Shown here in pieces: positions 37,468-47,344 of a DNA stretch of 64,000 bases (within the stretch, counting starts at the first letter, position 1; each line of letters starts with the position of its first letter). Made by a program: the position numbers and the translations under genes. Below the pieces are notes generated by a model. It was given only the letters and a program-made list of their open reading frames with translations. It had not been told where the DNA came from and made no database searches. The stretch is from Pseudomonadota bacterium (GTDB lineage: Bacteria; Pseudomonadota; Gammaproteobacteria; Burkholderiales; Burkholderiaceae_C): assembly GCA_021848345.1 (NCBI GenBank), contig JAJZUV010000001.1, positions 186,001 to 250,000 on the forward strand. Direction: 5' to 3'.

Positions 37468-39120
37468 TCAGCGCTCGGCACGGGCCTGCGCAAGCCATGC
37501 GCCCCAGGGCGGAAGATGCACGCTGCCGTCGACCAGCTCGGCGCCTCCGGGCGGCGCATCGAGCAGGGGCTCGAATTCCGCGGGCGAGCTCCAGCGCAGG
37601 GGCTGCGCGCTGCAGTTGAACGCGCACAGCATGCGCTGCGCGGGGTCGCTGGATTCCCGCGTGTAGGCCAGCAGCTGGTCGTGCGCCGGCAGCAACTGCA
37701 TGGTGCCGGTGCACAGGGCCGGCTGGCGGCGGCGCCAGGCCAGCACTTCGCGGTAGAAGTGCAGCAGTCCGCCCGAGGCCTGCTGGGCCACAGCGTGGGC
37801 GTTGTGCCGCGGCTCCAGAGGCAGCCAGGGCGTGGCTTCGGTGAATCCCGCGCAGGGCCGCTCGGCGTCCCACGGCATCGGCGTGCGACAGCCGTCGCGG
37901 CCCTTGAAAATGGGCCACATCGCGATCCCGTAGGGGTCGCGAAGCTCGGCTTCGGTGAGCTCGGCCTCTTCCAGGCCGAGTTCGTCTCCCTGGTACACGC
38001 ACGGGGTGCCGAGCAGGGTCATCTGCAGCAGGACGGCCTGGCGCAGCAGGCGGGGGTCCGGCTCGTCGCCTCCCCAGCGCGTGGCCAGTCTGGGCACGTC
38101 GTGGTTGGACAGCGACCAGCAGGGCCAGCCGTCGCCCAGGATGCGCAGCAGCCGGTCGAACACGTCGCGCAGATACGGCGCGTCGTGGCGCGGGCCCAGC
38201 AGGTCGAAACCGTACGCCATGTGCAGCTTGTCCCCGCCCTGGGTGTACTCGGCCATGCGGCCCGGCCCGTCGTCGTCGCCGATCTCGCCCACCATCGCGG
38301 TGCCCGGGTAGGCGTCGAGCAGGGCGCGCAGGCGGCGCAGGAACGACAGGTTCTCGGGGCGGCTCTTGTCGTATACGTGGCGTTGCCACGCATAGGGGTT
38401 CACGGCCGTCACCGCCGGATCGCTCTCGACCGGCCAGCCGCGGGCCGGATTGGGGCGCAGCAGCGGGTCGTGGAAATAGAAGTTGGCGGTGTCCAGGCGC
38501 AGGCCGTCGACGCCCTGGTCCAGCCAGAAACGCACGTCGTCGAGCAGCGCCTGCTGGACTTCGGGGTTGTGGAAGTTGAGGTCGGGCTGGCTGGCCAGGA
38601 AGTTGTGCAGGTAGTACTTCTGGCGTCGCGAGTTCCACTCCCACGCGCTGCCCCCGAACACGCTCAGCCAGTTGTTCGGGGCCGAGCCGTCGCCCTGGGG
38701 ATCGGCCCATACGTACCAGTCGGCCCTGGGGCCGGAGGCCGAGGCGCAGCTCTCGCGAAACCAGGGGTGGCGGTCCGAGGTGTGGGACAGCACCTGGTCG
38801 ATCATCACCTTCAGGCCGAGTTCGTGGGCGCGCGCGACCACGCGCCGGAAATCGTCCAGGGTGCCGAACAGGGGATCGACGTCCCGGTAGTCGCTGACGT
38901 CGTAGCCGAAGTCCTTCATCGGGCTGCGGAAGAACGGCGTCAGCCAGATCGCGTCCACGCCGAGTCGGGCGACGTGGGCCAGGCGGCTCAGCACGCCGGG
39001 CAGGTCGCCCACGCCGTCGCCGTTGCTGTCCTGGAAGCTGCGGAGGTAGATCTCATAGATGGTGCCGACGCGCCACCACGGGGGCTGCGCGCCGGACGGC
39101 CGGGTCGGGGAGGGGTTCAT
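37468..39120 (-). CDS. GH13 alpha-glucosidase / alpha-amylase family
   Basis: IYEIYLRSFQDSNGDGVGDLPGVLSRL; GVDGLRLDTANF; SNHDVPR GH13 regions. Confidence 0.92.
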   Translation of the reverse strand: MNPSPTRPSGAQPPWWRVGTIYEIYLRSFQDSNGDGVGDLPGVLSRLAHVARLGVDAIWLTPFFRSPMKDFGYDVSDYRDVDPLFGTLDDFRRVVARAHELGLKVMIDQVLSHTSDRHPWFRESCASASGPRADWYVWADPQGDGSAPNNWLSVFGGSAWEWNSRRQKYYLHNFLASQPDLNFHNPEVQQALLDDVRFWLDQGVDGLRLDTANFYFHDPLLRPNPARGWPVESDPAVTAVNPYAWQRHVYDKSRPENLSFLRRLRALLDAYPGTAMVGEIGDDDGPGRMAEYTQGGDKLHMAYGFDLLGPRHDAPYLRDVFDRLLRILGDGWPCWSLSNHDVPRLATRWGGDEPDPRLLRQAVLLQMTLLGTPCVYQGDELGLEEAELTEAELRDPYGIAMWPIFKGRDGCRTPMPWDAERPCAGFTEATPWLPLEPRHNAHAVAQQASGGLLHFYREVLAWRRRQPALCTGTMQLLPAHDQLLAYTRESSDPAQRMLCAFNCSAQPLRWSSPAEFEPLLDAPPGGAELVDGSVHLPPWGAWLAQARAER

Positions 39121-39431
39121 GACAAGGTCCTTGTGTCGCCTGGGCGACGTAGCGTGGGCAGGGGGCGAAGAGCGGGAGCGGGCAAGGAGCAGGTCACTTT
39201 AGTAAGTGCCCGCAGCGATTGTCCGGCGGAGCCGGAATGGCCAGAGAGCCTGGCTCGTCGACAGGGCCTTCGGGCGGACGTCGGGTCCGCGGACAAGGCC
39301 CGGCCGGCCGCGCGGCCTACACTGCAGGGCATGCTGGATACGCATGGGTTCGAAGGGGGCGGGACCTGCGGCGCGCGGCGCGCCGCGGGCTCGGCGCGAG
39401 CCTGCCCATCGCTGCGCGGGGCGGGCGGGAC

Positions 39432-40160
39432 ATGAGCCGGCTGACGCTGGAGAAGATGCTGCAATCGCAGGGCTTCGGCACCCGCAGGCAATGCCGGCAG
39501 CTGGTCCTGGGGGGGCATGTGCGCGTGGCCGGCGAGCCGACGGACGATCCGGAGCTCAGCGTGGACACGGAGGGCCTGAGCTTCTCGGTGCTCGACCAGG
39601 ACTGGAGCTACCGCGAGCATGTGTACCTGGCACTGAACAAGCCGGTGAACTACGAATGCTCGCGCCGGCCCAGCCACCATCCCGGCATCCTGAGCCTGCT
39701 GCCCGAGCCGCTGCGCGCGCGCGGGGTGCAGCCTGTGGGGCGCCTGGACCACGACACCACCGGGCTGCTGCTGCTGTCCGACGACGGCGCGTTCATCCAC
39801 GCGCAGTCCTCCCCGCGGCGCAAGGTGCCCAAGCTGTATGCAGCCACGACCCAGGAGCCGGTCACGCCCGAGTTGATCGCGGCCCTGCTGGCGGGGGTGC
39901 GCCTGCACGACGAGCCGGAGCCGCTGGCGGCCTTGCGTTGCGAACAGCAGGGCGCGCATGAGATCGCCATCGTGCTGGAACAGGGCAAGTACCACCAGGT
40001 CAAGCGCATGCTGGCCGCGGCGGGCAACCATTGCGCCGCCTTGCGCCGGGTGGCCATCGGCGGCCTGCGCCTGGAGGCGTTGAACCTTCCCGAGGGCGCC
40101 TGGTGCCATCTGGGCGAGGCCGAGCTCGCCTTGCTCAAGCCCGAGCGGGACGGCGCGTGA
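39432..40160 (+). CDS. rsuA: RsuA-type 16S rRNA pseudouridine synthase
   Basis: S4 domain plus QPVGRLDHDTTGLLLLSDDGAFIH catalytic motif, KYHQVKRMLAAAGNH. Confidence 0.9.
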   Translation: MSRLTLEKMLQSQGFGTRRQCRQLVLGGHVRVAGEPTDDPELSVDTEGLSFSVLDQDWSYREHVYLALNKPVNYECSRRPSHHPGILSLLPEPLRARGVQPVGRLDHDTTGLLLLSDDGAFIHAQSSPRRKVPKLYAATTQEPVTPELIAALLAGVRLHDEPEPLAALRCEQQGAHEIAIVLEQGKYHQVKRMLAAAGNHCAALRRVAIGGLRLEALNLPEGAWCHLGEAELALLKPERDGA

Positions 40161-40320
40161 CGGGCGAGGGCAGGCGTGGGAGGTCGCGCGGTTGCCGCGC
40201 ATGGCTCGCGGCCAGCGCCGGGCGTGGTGGTGCGCCGCGGGAATTCGTACCATCGGCGCGGGCAGCTTTCATTCATTCCGAGGCCTTCGCGGCGATCGGA
40301 CCAACCGAGAGGACATGTTC

Positions 40321-41100
40321 ATGGATCTGGGTATCGCCGGGCGCAGGGCGCTGGTGTGCGCATCGAGCAAGGGCCTGGGCCGCGCCTGCGCGGTCGCGCT
40401 GGCCGCCGAAGGGGTGCACGTGACGGTGACGGCTCGGGGCGCGCAGGCCCTGGCCGAGACCGCGTCCTACATCCGCGACACCTACGGCGTCGAGGTGCGG
40501 GAGGTGGCGGGCGACATCACCACGCCGCAGGGTCGCGAGGCGGCGCTGGCGGCGGCCGGGCCCATCGACATCCTGGTCAACAACGCCGGCGGGCCGCCGC
40601 CGGGCGACTTCCGCGACTGGAGCCGCGAGGACTGGCTGCGCGCGCTGGACGCGAACATGCTCACGCCCATCGAGCTGATCAAGGCGACGGTGGACGCAAT
40701 GATGGAGCGCGGCTTCGGGCGCATCGTCAACATCACCTCGGCCGCGGTGAAGGCCCCCATCGACATCCTGGGCCTGTCCAACGGGGCGCGCAGCGGTCTG
40801 ACGGGTTTCGTGGCCGGGCTGGCGCGCAAGACCGTGCGCCGCAACGTCACCATCAACAACCTGCTTCCCGGTCCGTTCTCGACCGACCGCCTGGCCGCCA
40901 CCGCGAAGGGGCAGGCCGCGGCGCAGGGCATCTCGGTGGACGAGGTGCTGGCGCGTCGGGCCGCCGAGAACCCCGCGGGGCGCTTCGGGGATCCGAAGGA
41001 ATTCGGTGCGGCCTGCGCGTTTCTGTGCGCGGCCAGCGCCGGCTTCGTGACGGGTCAGAACATCCTGCTGGACGGCGGGGCCTTCCCCGGCACGATGTGA
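40321..41100 (+). CDS. SDR family oxidoreductase (3-oxoacyl-ACP reductase-like)
   Basis: CASSKGLGRACAVALAAEG, NNAGGPP, C-terminal GQNILLDGG; active-site Tyr position is substituted (LSNGARSGL). Confidence 0.85.
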   Translation: MDLGIAGRRALVCASSKGLGRACAVALAAEGVHVTVTARGAQALAETASYIRDTYGVEVREVAGDITTPQGREAALAAAGPIDILVNNAGGPPPGDFRDWSREDWLRALDANMLTPIELIKATVDAMMERGFGRIVNITSAAVKAPIDILGLSNGARSGLTGFVAGLARKTVRRNVTINNLLPGPFSTDRLAATAKGQAAAQGISVDEVLARRAAENPAGRFGDPKEFGAACAFLCAASAGFVTGQNILLDGGAFPGTM

Positions 41101-41102
41101 TC

Positions 41103-42635
41103 ATGCGCGCGACCCACAGAACCTCGACCGATTCCCTGATCCTGGGCGTGCTGCTGGCGCTTGGCTTGCCGGCGGTGATCGTGCTGAGCCTGCCCGCGGC
41201 GGGGCGACTGGCGATCTCGCCGGATTCGATTTCCTATCTCACCGTGGCCGGGCAGATCGCCGCCGGCAAGGGGCTGAGCATGCCCACCTTCGCGTTGTTC
41301 GGGAACGCGACGGGCAGCTTCACCACCTGGCCTCCCCTGTTTCCGCTGGTGCTGGCCTCGGGGATTTCGCCCATCTGGATCCAGGCCGCCGCGCTGGGCT
41401 CGCTGGGGGCGGTGGTGTTCCTGCTGTTCGCGACCAGCCTGCGGGTGAATGCCCTGGCGTCGGTGCTGCTGGCATGGGCCTGCGCGCTGTCGATGCCGCT
41501 GCTGGTCGATGCCACCTACGTCTGGAGCGAGGTGTTGGCGCTGGCGATGACCGCGCTGATGCTTTGGTCCTTCGCGGGCGTCGGGTCGTCCCGCACCTGG
41601 CTGCGCTGGGCGCTGGGCGTGGTGTTCTGCGGGCTGGCGATCTATGCGCGCTACGCCATGGCCTTGCTGGTGCCGGGGCTGATGCTCGCCTTGCTGCTGG
41701 CGCCGGTCGAACGGCTCGCGCACCGCCTGCGACTGGCGTTGCTGACACCCGTCGCGGTGGGTTTGATGTTCGTGCCGTTGCTGTGGCACAACCTGGCGCA
41801 GAGCCACCAGCTCACCGGTGCGGCGCGCGCGGTGGCGCATCGAGGGCTGCTGGCCAACCTGAGCGACGCCGTTCTGGGAACGGCGTCGGCCTTCGCCGTG
41901 GCTCCGCTGTGGAAGGCCGTGTTCGTGCTGGCGCTCCTGGCGGTGCTGGTCGTGGCGGGGGGCGCGCTGATGGCACGCCTGCGCGCCGCCGGCGATCGAT
42001 TCGCCGACGAGCGGGCGGACCCGGCCGTCTGGGTGGCCCGGCTGACCCTGGTGCTCGCGCTGGTCTACGCGGCCGGCATGGTGGTGCTGCGCACGCTGGT
42101 GCACTTCGATCGCCTGGACACGCGCCTGATGAGCCCGGCGGTGTTCCTGCTGGGCCTGAGCCTGTGCGCGGGCATGGTGGCCCACGCGCGTTCACCGCGC
42201 CACGCGGCCTGGGAGCGTGCGGTGCTGGCGCTGCCGTTCGCCGTGCTGATGGCCCTGTCCCTGCACCGGGCGGCCGCGCAGGGCGACGTCGCCTGGCATG
42301 CGTGGCGCGAGCGGGGCTCGCCCGCCTGGCCGATGAACTCGCTGTTCGTGTACAGCAACATGCAATCTGTCGACGCGCCGCGGGTGGATGGCTTGGTGCT
42401 GTGCGATCGGCCCATGATGGTGCAGTTCCTCACCGCCTGGCAGGCGCGCCAGATCCCGCCCGGCCCCTGGACCGATGCCGGGCTGCGACACATCGCGTCG
42501 GCCGCGCGCGCCTTGCTGGTGGACGACCCCGAAAGTGCCGAGCTGGCCGCCCGCCTGCGTCAGCTTCTGCCGCAGGCCACCACGCGCCAGGTGGCGGGCG
42601 GACAGTTGCTGCAATGGACGCCGCCGGCGCGCTGA
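41103..42635 (+). CDS. Multi-TM membrane protein, glycosyltransferase-39-like
   Basis: About 10 hydrophobic segments; SPDSISYLTVAGQIAAGKGLSMPT...TTWPPLFPLVLA near N-terminus. Confidence 0.65.
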   Translation: MRATHRTSTDSLILGVLLALGLPAVIVLSLPAAGRLAISPDSISYLTVAGQIAAGKGLSMPTFALFGNATGSFTTWPPLFPLVLASGISPIWIQAAALGSLGAVVFLLFATSLRVNALASVLLAWACALSMPLLVDATYVWSEVLALAMTALMLWSFAGVGSSRTWLRWALGVVFCGLAIYARYAMALLVPGLMLALLLAPVERLAHRLRLALLTPVAVGLMFVPLLWHNLAQSHQLTGAARAVAHRGLLANLSDAVLGTASAFAVAPLWKAVFVLALLAVLVVAGGALMARLRAAGDRFADERADPAVWVARLTLVLALVYAAGMVVLRTLVHFDRLDTRLMSPAVFLLGLSLCAGMVAHARSPRHAAWERAVLALPFAVLMALSLHRAAAQGDVAWHAWRERGSPAWPMNSLFVYSNMQSVDAPRVDGLVLCDRPMMVQFLTAWQARQIPPGPWTDAGLRHIASAARALLVDDPESAELAARLRQLLPQATTRQVAGGQLLQWTPPAR

Positions 42636-42699
42636 GTGCGTGGCGCGCCTCGGACATGCGGTTGCGCGTGGACCACACGGAACCTGACGGAGGACCTCG

Positions 42700-43329
42700 A
42701 TGATCGGCAAGGCGTGGGTCGCCTTTGATTTCGACGGCACGCTGCGCCGTGGCGACTCGCTGGTGGGCTTCCTGCTCGACCTGCTGGGGCCGGCGAGCCT
42801 GGGCGGGGCACTGGCCTTCGAGTCGCCCTGGCTGCTGGGACATGCCGCGGGCTGGGTGGCCAACGACGTGGCCAAGGAGCGGCTCCTGCGCCGCTGCCTG
42901 CGCGGGTTTTCGCGCGCGCGCCTGCAGGAGGCCGGGGAGCGCTTCGCGGCCGAGAAGCTGCCGCGCGGTTTGCGCCCGGCGATGGTCCAGCGCCTGCGCG
43001 CGCACCAGGCCGCGGGGCACCGGTGCTTGCTGGTGACGGCCTCGCCCAGCCTGTATACCGCGCCGTGGGCACGCGCCATGGGCTTTCACGCGACCATCGG
43101 CACCGAACTGGAATTCGATCCGCGGGAGCTGGCCAGCGGCCGCTTCGCCGGGCTCAATTGCTGGGGCCCCGAAAAGGCCCGGCGCCTGCGCGAGTTGCTG
43201 GGGGAGCAGACCCTGGAGTACGCCTACGGCGACACGCGCGGCGACCGGGAAATGCTGGCCATGGCACGGCGGGGCTGGCTGGTGGGGCGAGCCAACGCCT
43301 GGGGCGAAGGGCTGCCGCGGCTGGACTGA
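42700..43329 (+). CDS. HAD-superfamily phosphatase (subfamily IB-like)
   Basis: VAFDFDGTLRRGDS; LVTASPSLYTAPWA; YGDTRGDREMLAMA. Confidence 0.85.
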   Translation: MIGKAWVAFDFDGTLRRGDSLVGFLLDLLGPASLGGALAFESPWLLGHAAGWVANDVAKERLLRRCLRGFSRARLQEAGERFAAEKLPRGLRPAMVQRLRAHQAAGHRCLLVTASPSLYTAPWARAMGFHATIGTELEFDPRELASGRFAGLNCWGPEKARRLRELLGEQTLEYAYGDTRGDREMLAMARRGWLVGRANAWGEGLPRLD

Positions 43330-43491
43330 CGGCCTCGCCCCGGGACGGTGCGACGCCGCGGGGCGGCGCGCAGGCTCGGTGCGTCGGGGAGCTGCCCAGC
43401 CGCCTTGCGCCCCGGCATGGTGCGCCCGGCGGCCCGTTCCCTGGCATGGGGCTTGCTCGAAGTGCGGGCAGGATCAGCCAGCGGGAACATC

Positions 43492-44901
43492 ATGCACGCC
43501 TACAGCGAGTCCACCGGCCTGGAACACCACAGCCGCGCCGCCTGGGGGCCCTTGCAGGCCTGGCTGGACCAGATGGGACCGCAGGCGCTGGCGGCCAAGC
43601 AGGAGGAGGCGCGCCTGGCCTTCTACCGGGAAGGCATCACCTTCGCCGTGCATGGCGACGTGGGCGGCACCGAGCGCGCGATTCCCTTCGACATCCTGCC
43701 GCGCATCCTGACCCACGACGAATGGGACTGGCTGCAGCGGGGGCTGGAACAGCGGGTGCTGGCGCTGAACCTGTTCCTGGCCGATCTGTACGGCGCCCAG
43801 CACATCCTTCGCGACGGCCTGGTGCCCGAGTCGGCGCTGCTGGGCAACTCGCAATATCGCGCGGGCATGCGCGGCGTGAAGGTGCCGCGCGGGGTGTTCG
43901 CCGCGATCAGCGGCATCGACCTGGTGCGCACAGGCGAGCGCGAGTTCCATGTGCTGGAGGACAACCTGCGCGTGCCCTCGGGCGTCAGCTACATGCTGGA
44001 GAACCGGCGCATCCTGTCGTGGCTGGCGCCCGACCTGTTCCAGCGCTGTCACGTCGAGCCCATCGGGCATTACCCCGAACTGCTGGCGCAGACCCTGCGC
44101 GAGCTGGCGCCCGGGCATGCCGACGAGCCCGCGGTGGTGGTGCTCACGCCCGGGCCCTTCAACAGCGCGTATTTCGAGCATGCCTTCCTAGCCCAGAGCA
44201 TCGGCGCCGAGCTGGTGGAAGGGCAGGACCTGCTGGTCGACGACGGCTTCCTGTACATGAAGACCATCCACGGACCGCAGCGCGTGGACGTGATCTACCG
44301 GCGCATCGACGACGATTTCCTCGACCCGCGCGCCTTCCGCGCCGACTCCATGCTCGGCGTGCCCGGCCTGTTCGACGTGGTGCGCGCCGGCAACGTGAGC
44401 CTGGCCAACGCGCCGGGCACCGGCGTGGCCGACGACAAGTCCGTCTACCCCTATGTGCCCGCGATGGTGCGCTATTACCTGGACCAGGATCCGATCCTGC
44501 CCAACGTGCCCACCCATGTGCTGTCGGACCCGGCGCAGTGCGAATGGGTGCTGGCCCACTTGTCCGATCTGGTGGTCAAGGAGGCCCAGGGCGCCGGAGG
44601 CTACGGCATGCTGATCGGCCCGAAGGCCAGCCGCGTCGAGCTGGAGGCCTTCGCCGCGCGCATCCGCGCGCGACCGGACAAGTACATCGCGCAGCCCACG
44701 CTGGCGCTGTCGACCTGTCCGACCCTGGTCGACGAGGGTGTCGCCCCGCGGCACGTCGACCTGCGTCCCTACGTGTTGCAGGGGGCCAGCGTGCGCATGG
44801 TGCCCGGCGGGCTCACGCGCGTGGCCCTTCAGGCGGGGTCCCTGGTGGTCAACAGCAGCCAGGGCGGCGGGACCAAGGACACCTGGGTCCTGCGGGATTG
44901 A
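43492..44901 (+). CDS. Circularly permuted ATP-grasp protein
   Basis: RGVKVPRGVFAAISGIDLVR...EDNLRVPSGVSYMLENR; SVYPYVPAMVRYYL; VVKEAQGAGGYGMLIGP. Confidence 0.93.
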   Translation: MHAYSESTGLEHHSRAAWGPLQAWLDQMGPQALAAKQEEARLAFYREGITFAVHGDVGGTERAIPFDILPRILTHDEWDWLQRGLEQRVLALNLFLADLYGAQHILRDGLVPESALLGNSQYRAGMRGVKVPRGVFAAISGIDLVRTGEREFHVLEDNLRVPSGVSYMLENRRILSWLAPDLFQRCHVEPIGHYPELLAQTLRELAPGHADEPAVVVLTPGPFNSAYFEHAFLAQSIGAELVEGQDLLVDDGFLYMKTIHGPQRVDVIYRRIDDDFLDPRAFRADSMLGVPGLFDVVRAGNVSLANAPGTGVADDKSVYPYVPAMVRYYLDQDPILPNVPTHVLSDPAQCEWVLAHLSDLVVKEAQGAGGYGMLIGPKASRVELEAFAARIRARPDKYIAQPTLALSTCPTLVDEGVAPRHVDLRPYVLQGASVRMVPGGLTRVALQAGSLVVNSSQGGGTKDTWVLRD

Positions 44902-44927
44902 GCGCGAGCATCGAGGAGGGGACTTCC

Positions 44928-45887
44928 ATGTTGTGCCGTACGGCTTCGGATCTGTTCTGGATGGGGCGCGTGGTCGAGCGCGCCGACGCGATGGCGCGCC
45001 TGCTGGATCTGGCGCGGCGCCTGTCGGCGCTGCCGACCACCCGCGGGGCGGGCGCCGGGCGCGCCTGGGTGTTGCCGGTGCTGGCCACCGGGGCCGTCCC
45101 GGCCGGCCGCGCGGCCATCGAGGCCGACCCGGCCGCCGCGCTGGCGTGCTGCGTGCTCGACCGGGACAACCCCGGCTCGGTGCTGGCTTGCGTGCAGATG
45201 GCGCGCGACGTGGTGCGCAACCAGCGTTCGGTGGTGCCGGCCGAATTGCTGGCACCGGTGCAGCAGTTGCTGCACCGCCTGCGCGGGCTGCGCGCGGCCG
45301 AACTGGCGGGCGGCGGGCTGGGCCATGTGATCGGCGAGATCCTGGCCTTCTCGGATGCCTTTCGGGGCGTCTCCTTCGCCACCATGCTGCGCAACGAGGC
45401 CTGGCATTTCCTGCGCCTGGGCAGCCTCGTCGAACGTGCCGACGCGGCCGTGCGCATGTGGACCACGCAGGCCGATCCGGAGTTCGAGCTGCTGCGCGAC
45501 GGACCCGACAGTCCGCACGCGGCTTTCCACCGCGTGGCGCTGCTGGAGGCGGCTTCGGCCCTGATGCCGCTGCGGCGCCTGCACGGGGAGCCGGACCGCC
45601 GCGGCGTCGCGGACATGCTGCTGCGCAGGCACGATTTCCCGCGTTCGGCCGCCTACGGTCTGGCGCAGGCGAGCCAGGCGCTGGGGGCCTTGCACGTCAA
45701 CGCGTCCGAGCCGGTGGCGCGCAGCTTCGGGCGCGCGCTGGCCGGGGTCTGCTACGCGGATCCGGACGGTGACGCAGCGCGCATGTTCGCCTTCGGCGCG
45801 GCGCGCCAGGGGGAGATCGCCGCGGCCGCGGCGGCGGTGGAGCAGCGCTTTTTCGTGGCCCGCATGCCGTTGCGGCGCGCGGCCTGA
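44928..45887 (+). CDS. Alpha-E domain protein
   Basis: MLCRTASDLFWMGRVVERADAMARLLD; FLRLGSLVERADAAVRM. Confidence 0.93.
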   Translation: MLCRTASDLFWMGRVVERADAMARLLDLARRLSALPTTRGAGAGRAWVLPVLATGAVPAGRAAIEADPAAALACCVLDRDNPGSVLACVQMARDVVRNQRSVVPAELLAPVQQLLHRLRGLRAAELAGGGLGHVIGEILAFSDAFRGVSFATMLRNEAWHFLRLGSLVERADAAVRMWTTQADPEFELLRDGPDSPHAAFHRVALLEAASALMPLRRLHGEPDRRGVADMLLRRHDFPRSAAYGLAQASQALGALHVNASEPVARSFGRALAGVCYADPDGDAARMFAFGAARQGEIAAAAAAVEQRFFVARMPLRRAA

Positions 45888-45899
45888 TCGGGGGCGGCC

Positions 45900-46643
45900 A
45901 TGACCTATTGCTGCGCCGTCAAGCTGGACGCCGGACTGGTGTTCGCGGCCGACAGTCGCACCCATGCGGGGGTGGACAACATCGGGCGCTTCAGCAAGCT
46001 GCATGTGCTGGACCGCCCGGGGGAGCGCAGCATCGCGATGCTGTCGGCCGGCAATCTCAGCGTCACGCAGGGCGCGCTGGAGCGCCTGCATCGCGGCCTG
46101 CGTCTGGGCGACGAGCGCAACTGGAGCAACGTGGACAGCATGGCCCAGATGGCGCAGTTGCTGGGCGACGCGATGCGCGAGGTCCGCGCGCGCGACGAGC
46201 CCTACCTGAGCCGCGGGGGCATCGACGCCAGCGCTTCCTTCCTGCTCGGCGGACAGATCCGCGGCGAGGCTCCGCGCCTGTTCATGGTGTACTCGGAAGG
46301 CAATGCGATCGAGGCCACCGACGAGACGCCCTTCCTGCAGATCGGGGAGGTCAAGTACGGCAAGCCGATCCTCGACCGCATGATCGGGCCCGGCCTGGGG
46401 CTGCTGGACGCGACGAAATGCGTGCTGGTGAGCTTCGACTCGACCATGCGCAGCAACGTCAGCGTGGGACTGCCGATCGATCTGCTGCTGCTTCCCGCGG
46501 GGCGCCTGCACGCCGACCTCAAGTACCGCATCGACGAGCACGACGCGTACTGGCGCGAGCTGTCCGAGCGCTGGGCGGCCGGCGTGCGGCGGATTTTCGC
46601 GGGGCTTCCCGCGCCGACCTGGTACCCCGAATCGCAGCAATAG
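45900..46643 (+). CDS. Anbu-type proteasome-like peptidase
   Basis: MTYCCAVKLDAGLVFAADSRTHAGVDNIGRFSKLHVL with N-terminal Thr; clustered with ATP-grasp and alpha-E genes. Confidence 0.93.
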   Translation: MTYCCAVKLDAGLVFAADSRTHAGVDNIGRFSKLHVLDRPGERSIAMLSAGNLSVTQGALERLHRGLRLGDERNWSNVDSMAQMAQLLGDAMREVRARDEPYLSRGGIDASASFLLGGQIRGEAPRLFMVYSEGNAIEATDETPFLQIGEVKYGKPILDRMIGPGLGLLDATKCVLVSFDSTMRSNVSVGLPIDLLLLPAGRLHADLKYRIDEHDAYWRELSERWAAGVRRIFAGLPAPTWYPESQQ

Positions 46644-46675
46644 GCGCGGCTACCCGGCCCGAGCCCGCCCCGGCC

Positions 46676-47032
46676 TCAGCCTGCTTCGGCGCGCGCCGAA
46701 CGCGGCTCGTGCGCGCCGGCGCAAGCTTGGGGCCAGCGTCCGGCCCGCGCCGCGCTCAGCAGCATCGCGGCGCTGATGTCCGCCGCCTCCGGGTGGCGAC
46801 GGCGGGCCCACGGCCAGCGGCGCTTCGTCGCCGAAAGCGCACGAGCCGCATCGAAGCCCTCGCTGCGCACGCGAAAGACCGCGAAAAACCGCTCCATCAA
46901 ATCGCGCGCCTCGGCGCGGCTGAGACGCAGGTCGTGCTGCAGGCGGGAGCCGGGGCCGAGCTGGTGGCCGTGGGGTATCAGCACATGACGGCACAGGAAC
47001 GCGGCGATTTCGTTCCAGAGAGGGTCGGTCAT
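46676..47032 (-). CDS. DUF1493-like acyl-carrier-like hypothetical protein
   Basis: MTDPLWNEIAAFLCRHVLIPHGHQLGPGSRLQHDLRLSRAEARDLMERFFAVFRV. Confidence 0.6.
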   Translation of the reverse strand: MTDPLWNEIAAFLCRHVLIPHGHQLGPGSRLQHDLRLSRAEARDLMERFFAVFRVRSEGFDAARALSATKRRWPWARRRHPEAADISAAMLLSAARAGRWPQACAGAHEPRSARAEAG

Positions 47033-47344
47033 TGGAGTCCTCATGATTGCCGAGGTTTTCAGGAGGACATGCTAAGAGAAAAACCATACCCAAGGAGTTA
47101 TTGTGGATTAGCGGAAAATTGCCTGGTCGTGTGTGATCCGCAATATTTCCGCGATTTTTGCGTCTCCGATGCGCTCGCCTCTCAGGAAGGTGCGACGGAG
47201 ATGCATTTTCCCGCTTGGGAGGAATCCGGAAAACGCGGGAAATTCACCCATTTTTCGGAAATGCCCGGATTACCATTTTGTGGATATGGTTTGAGCGGAG
47301 TGCGAATATCCATCCTTTCTCCATGTACCGGCACCGAGGTGGTG

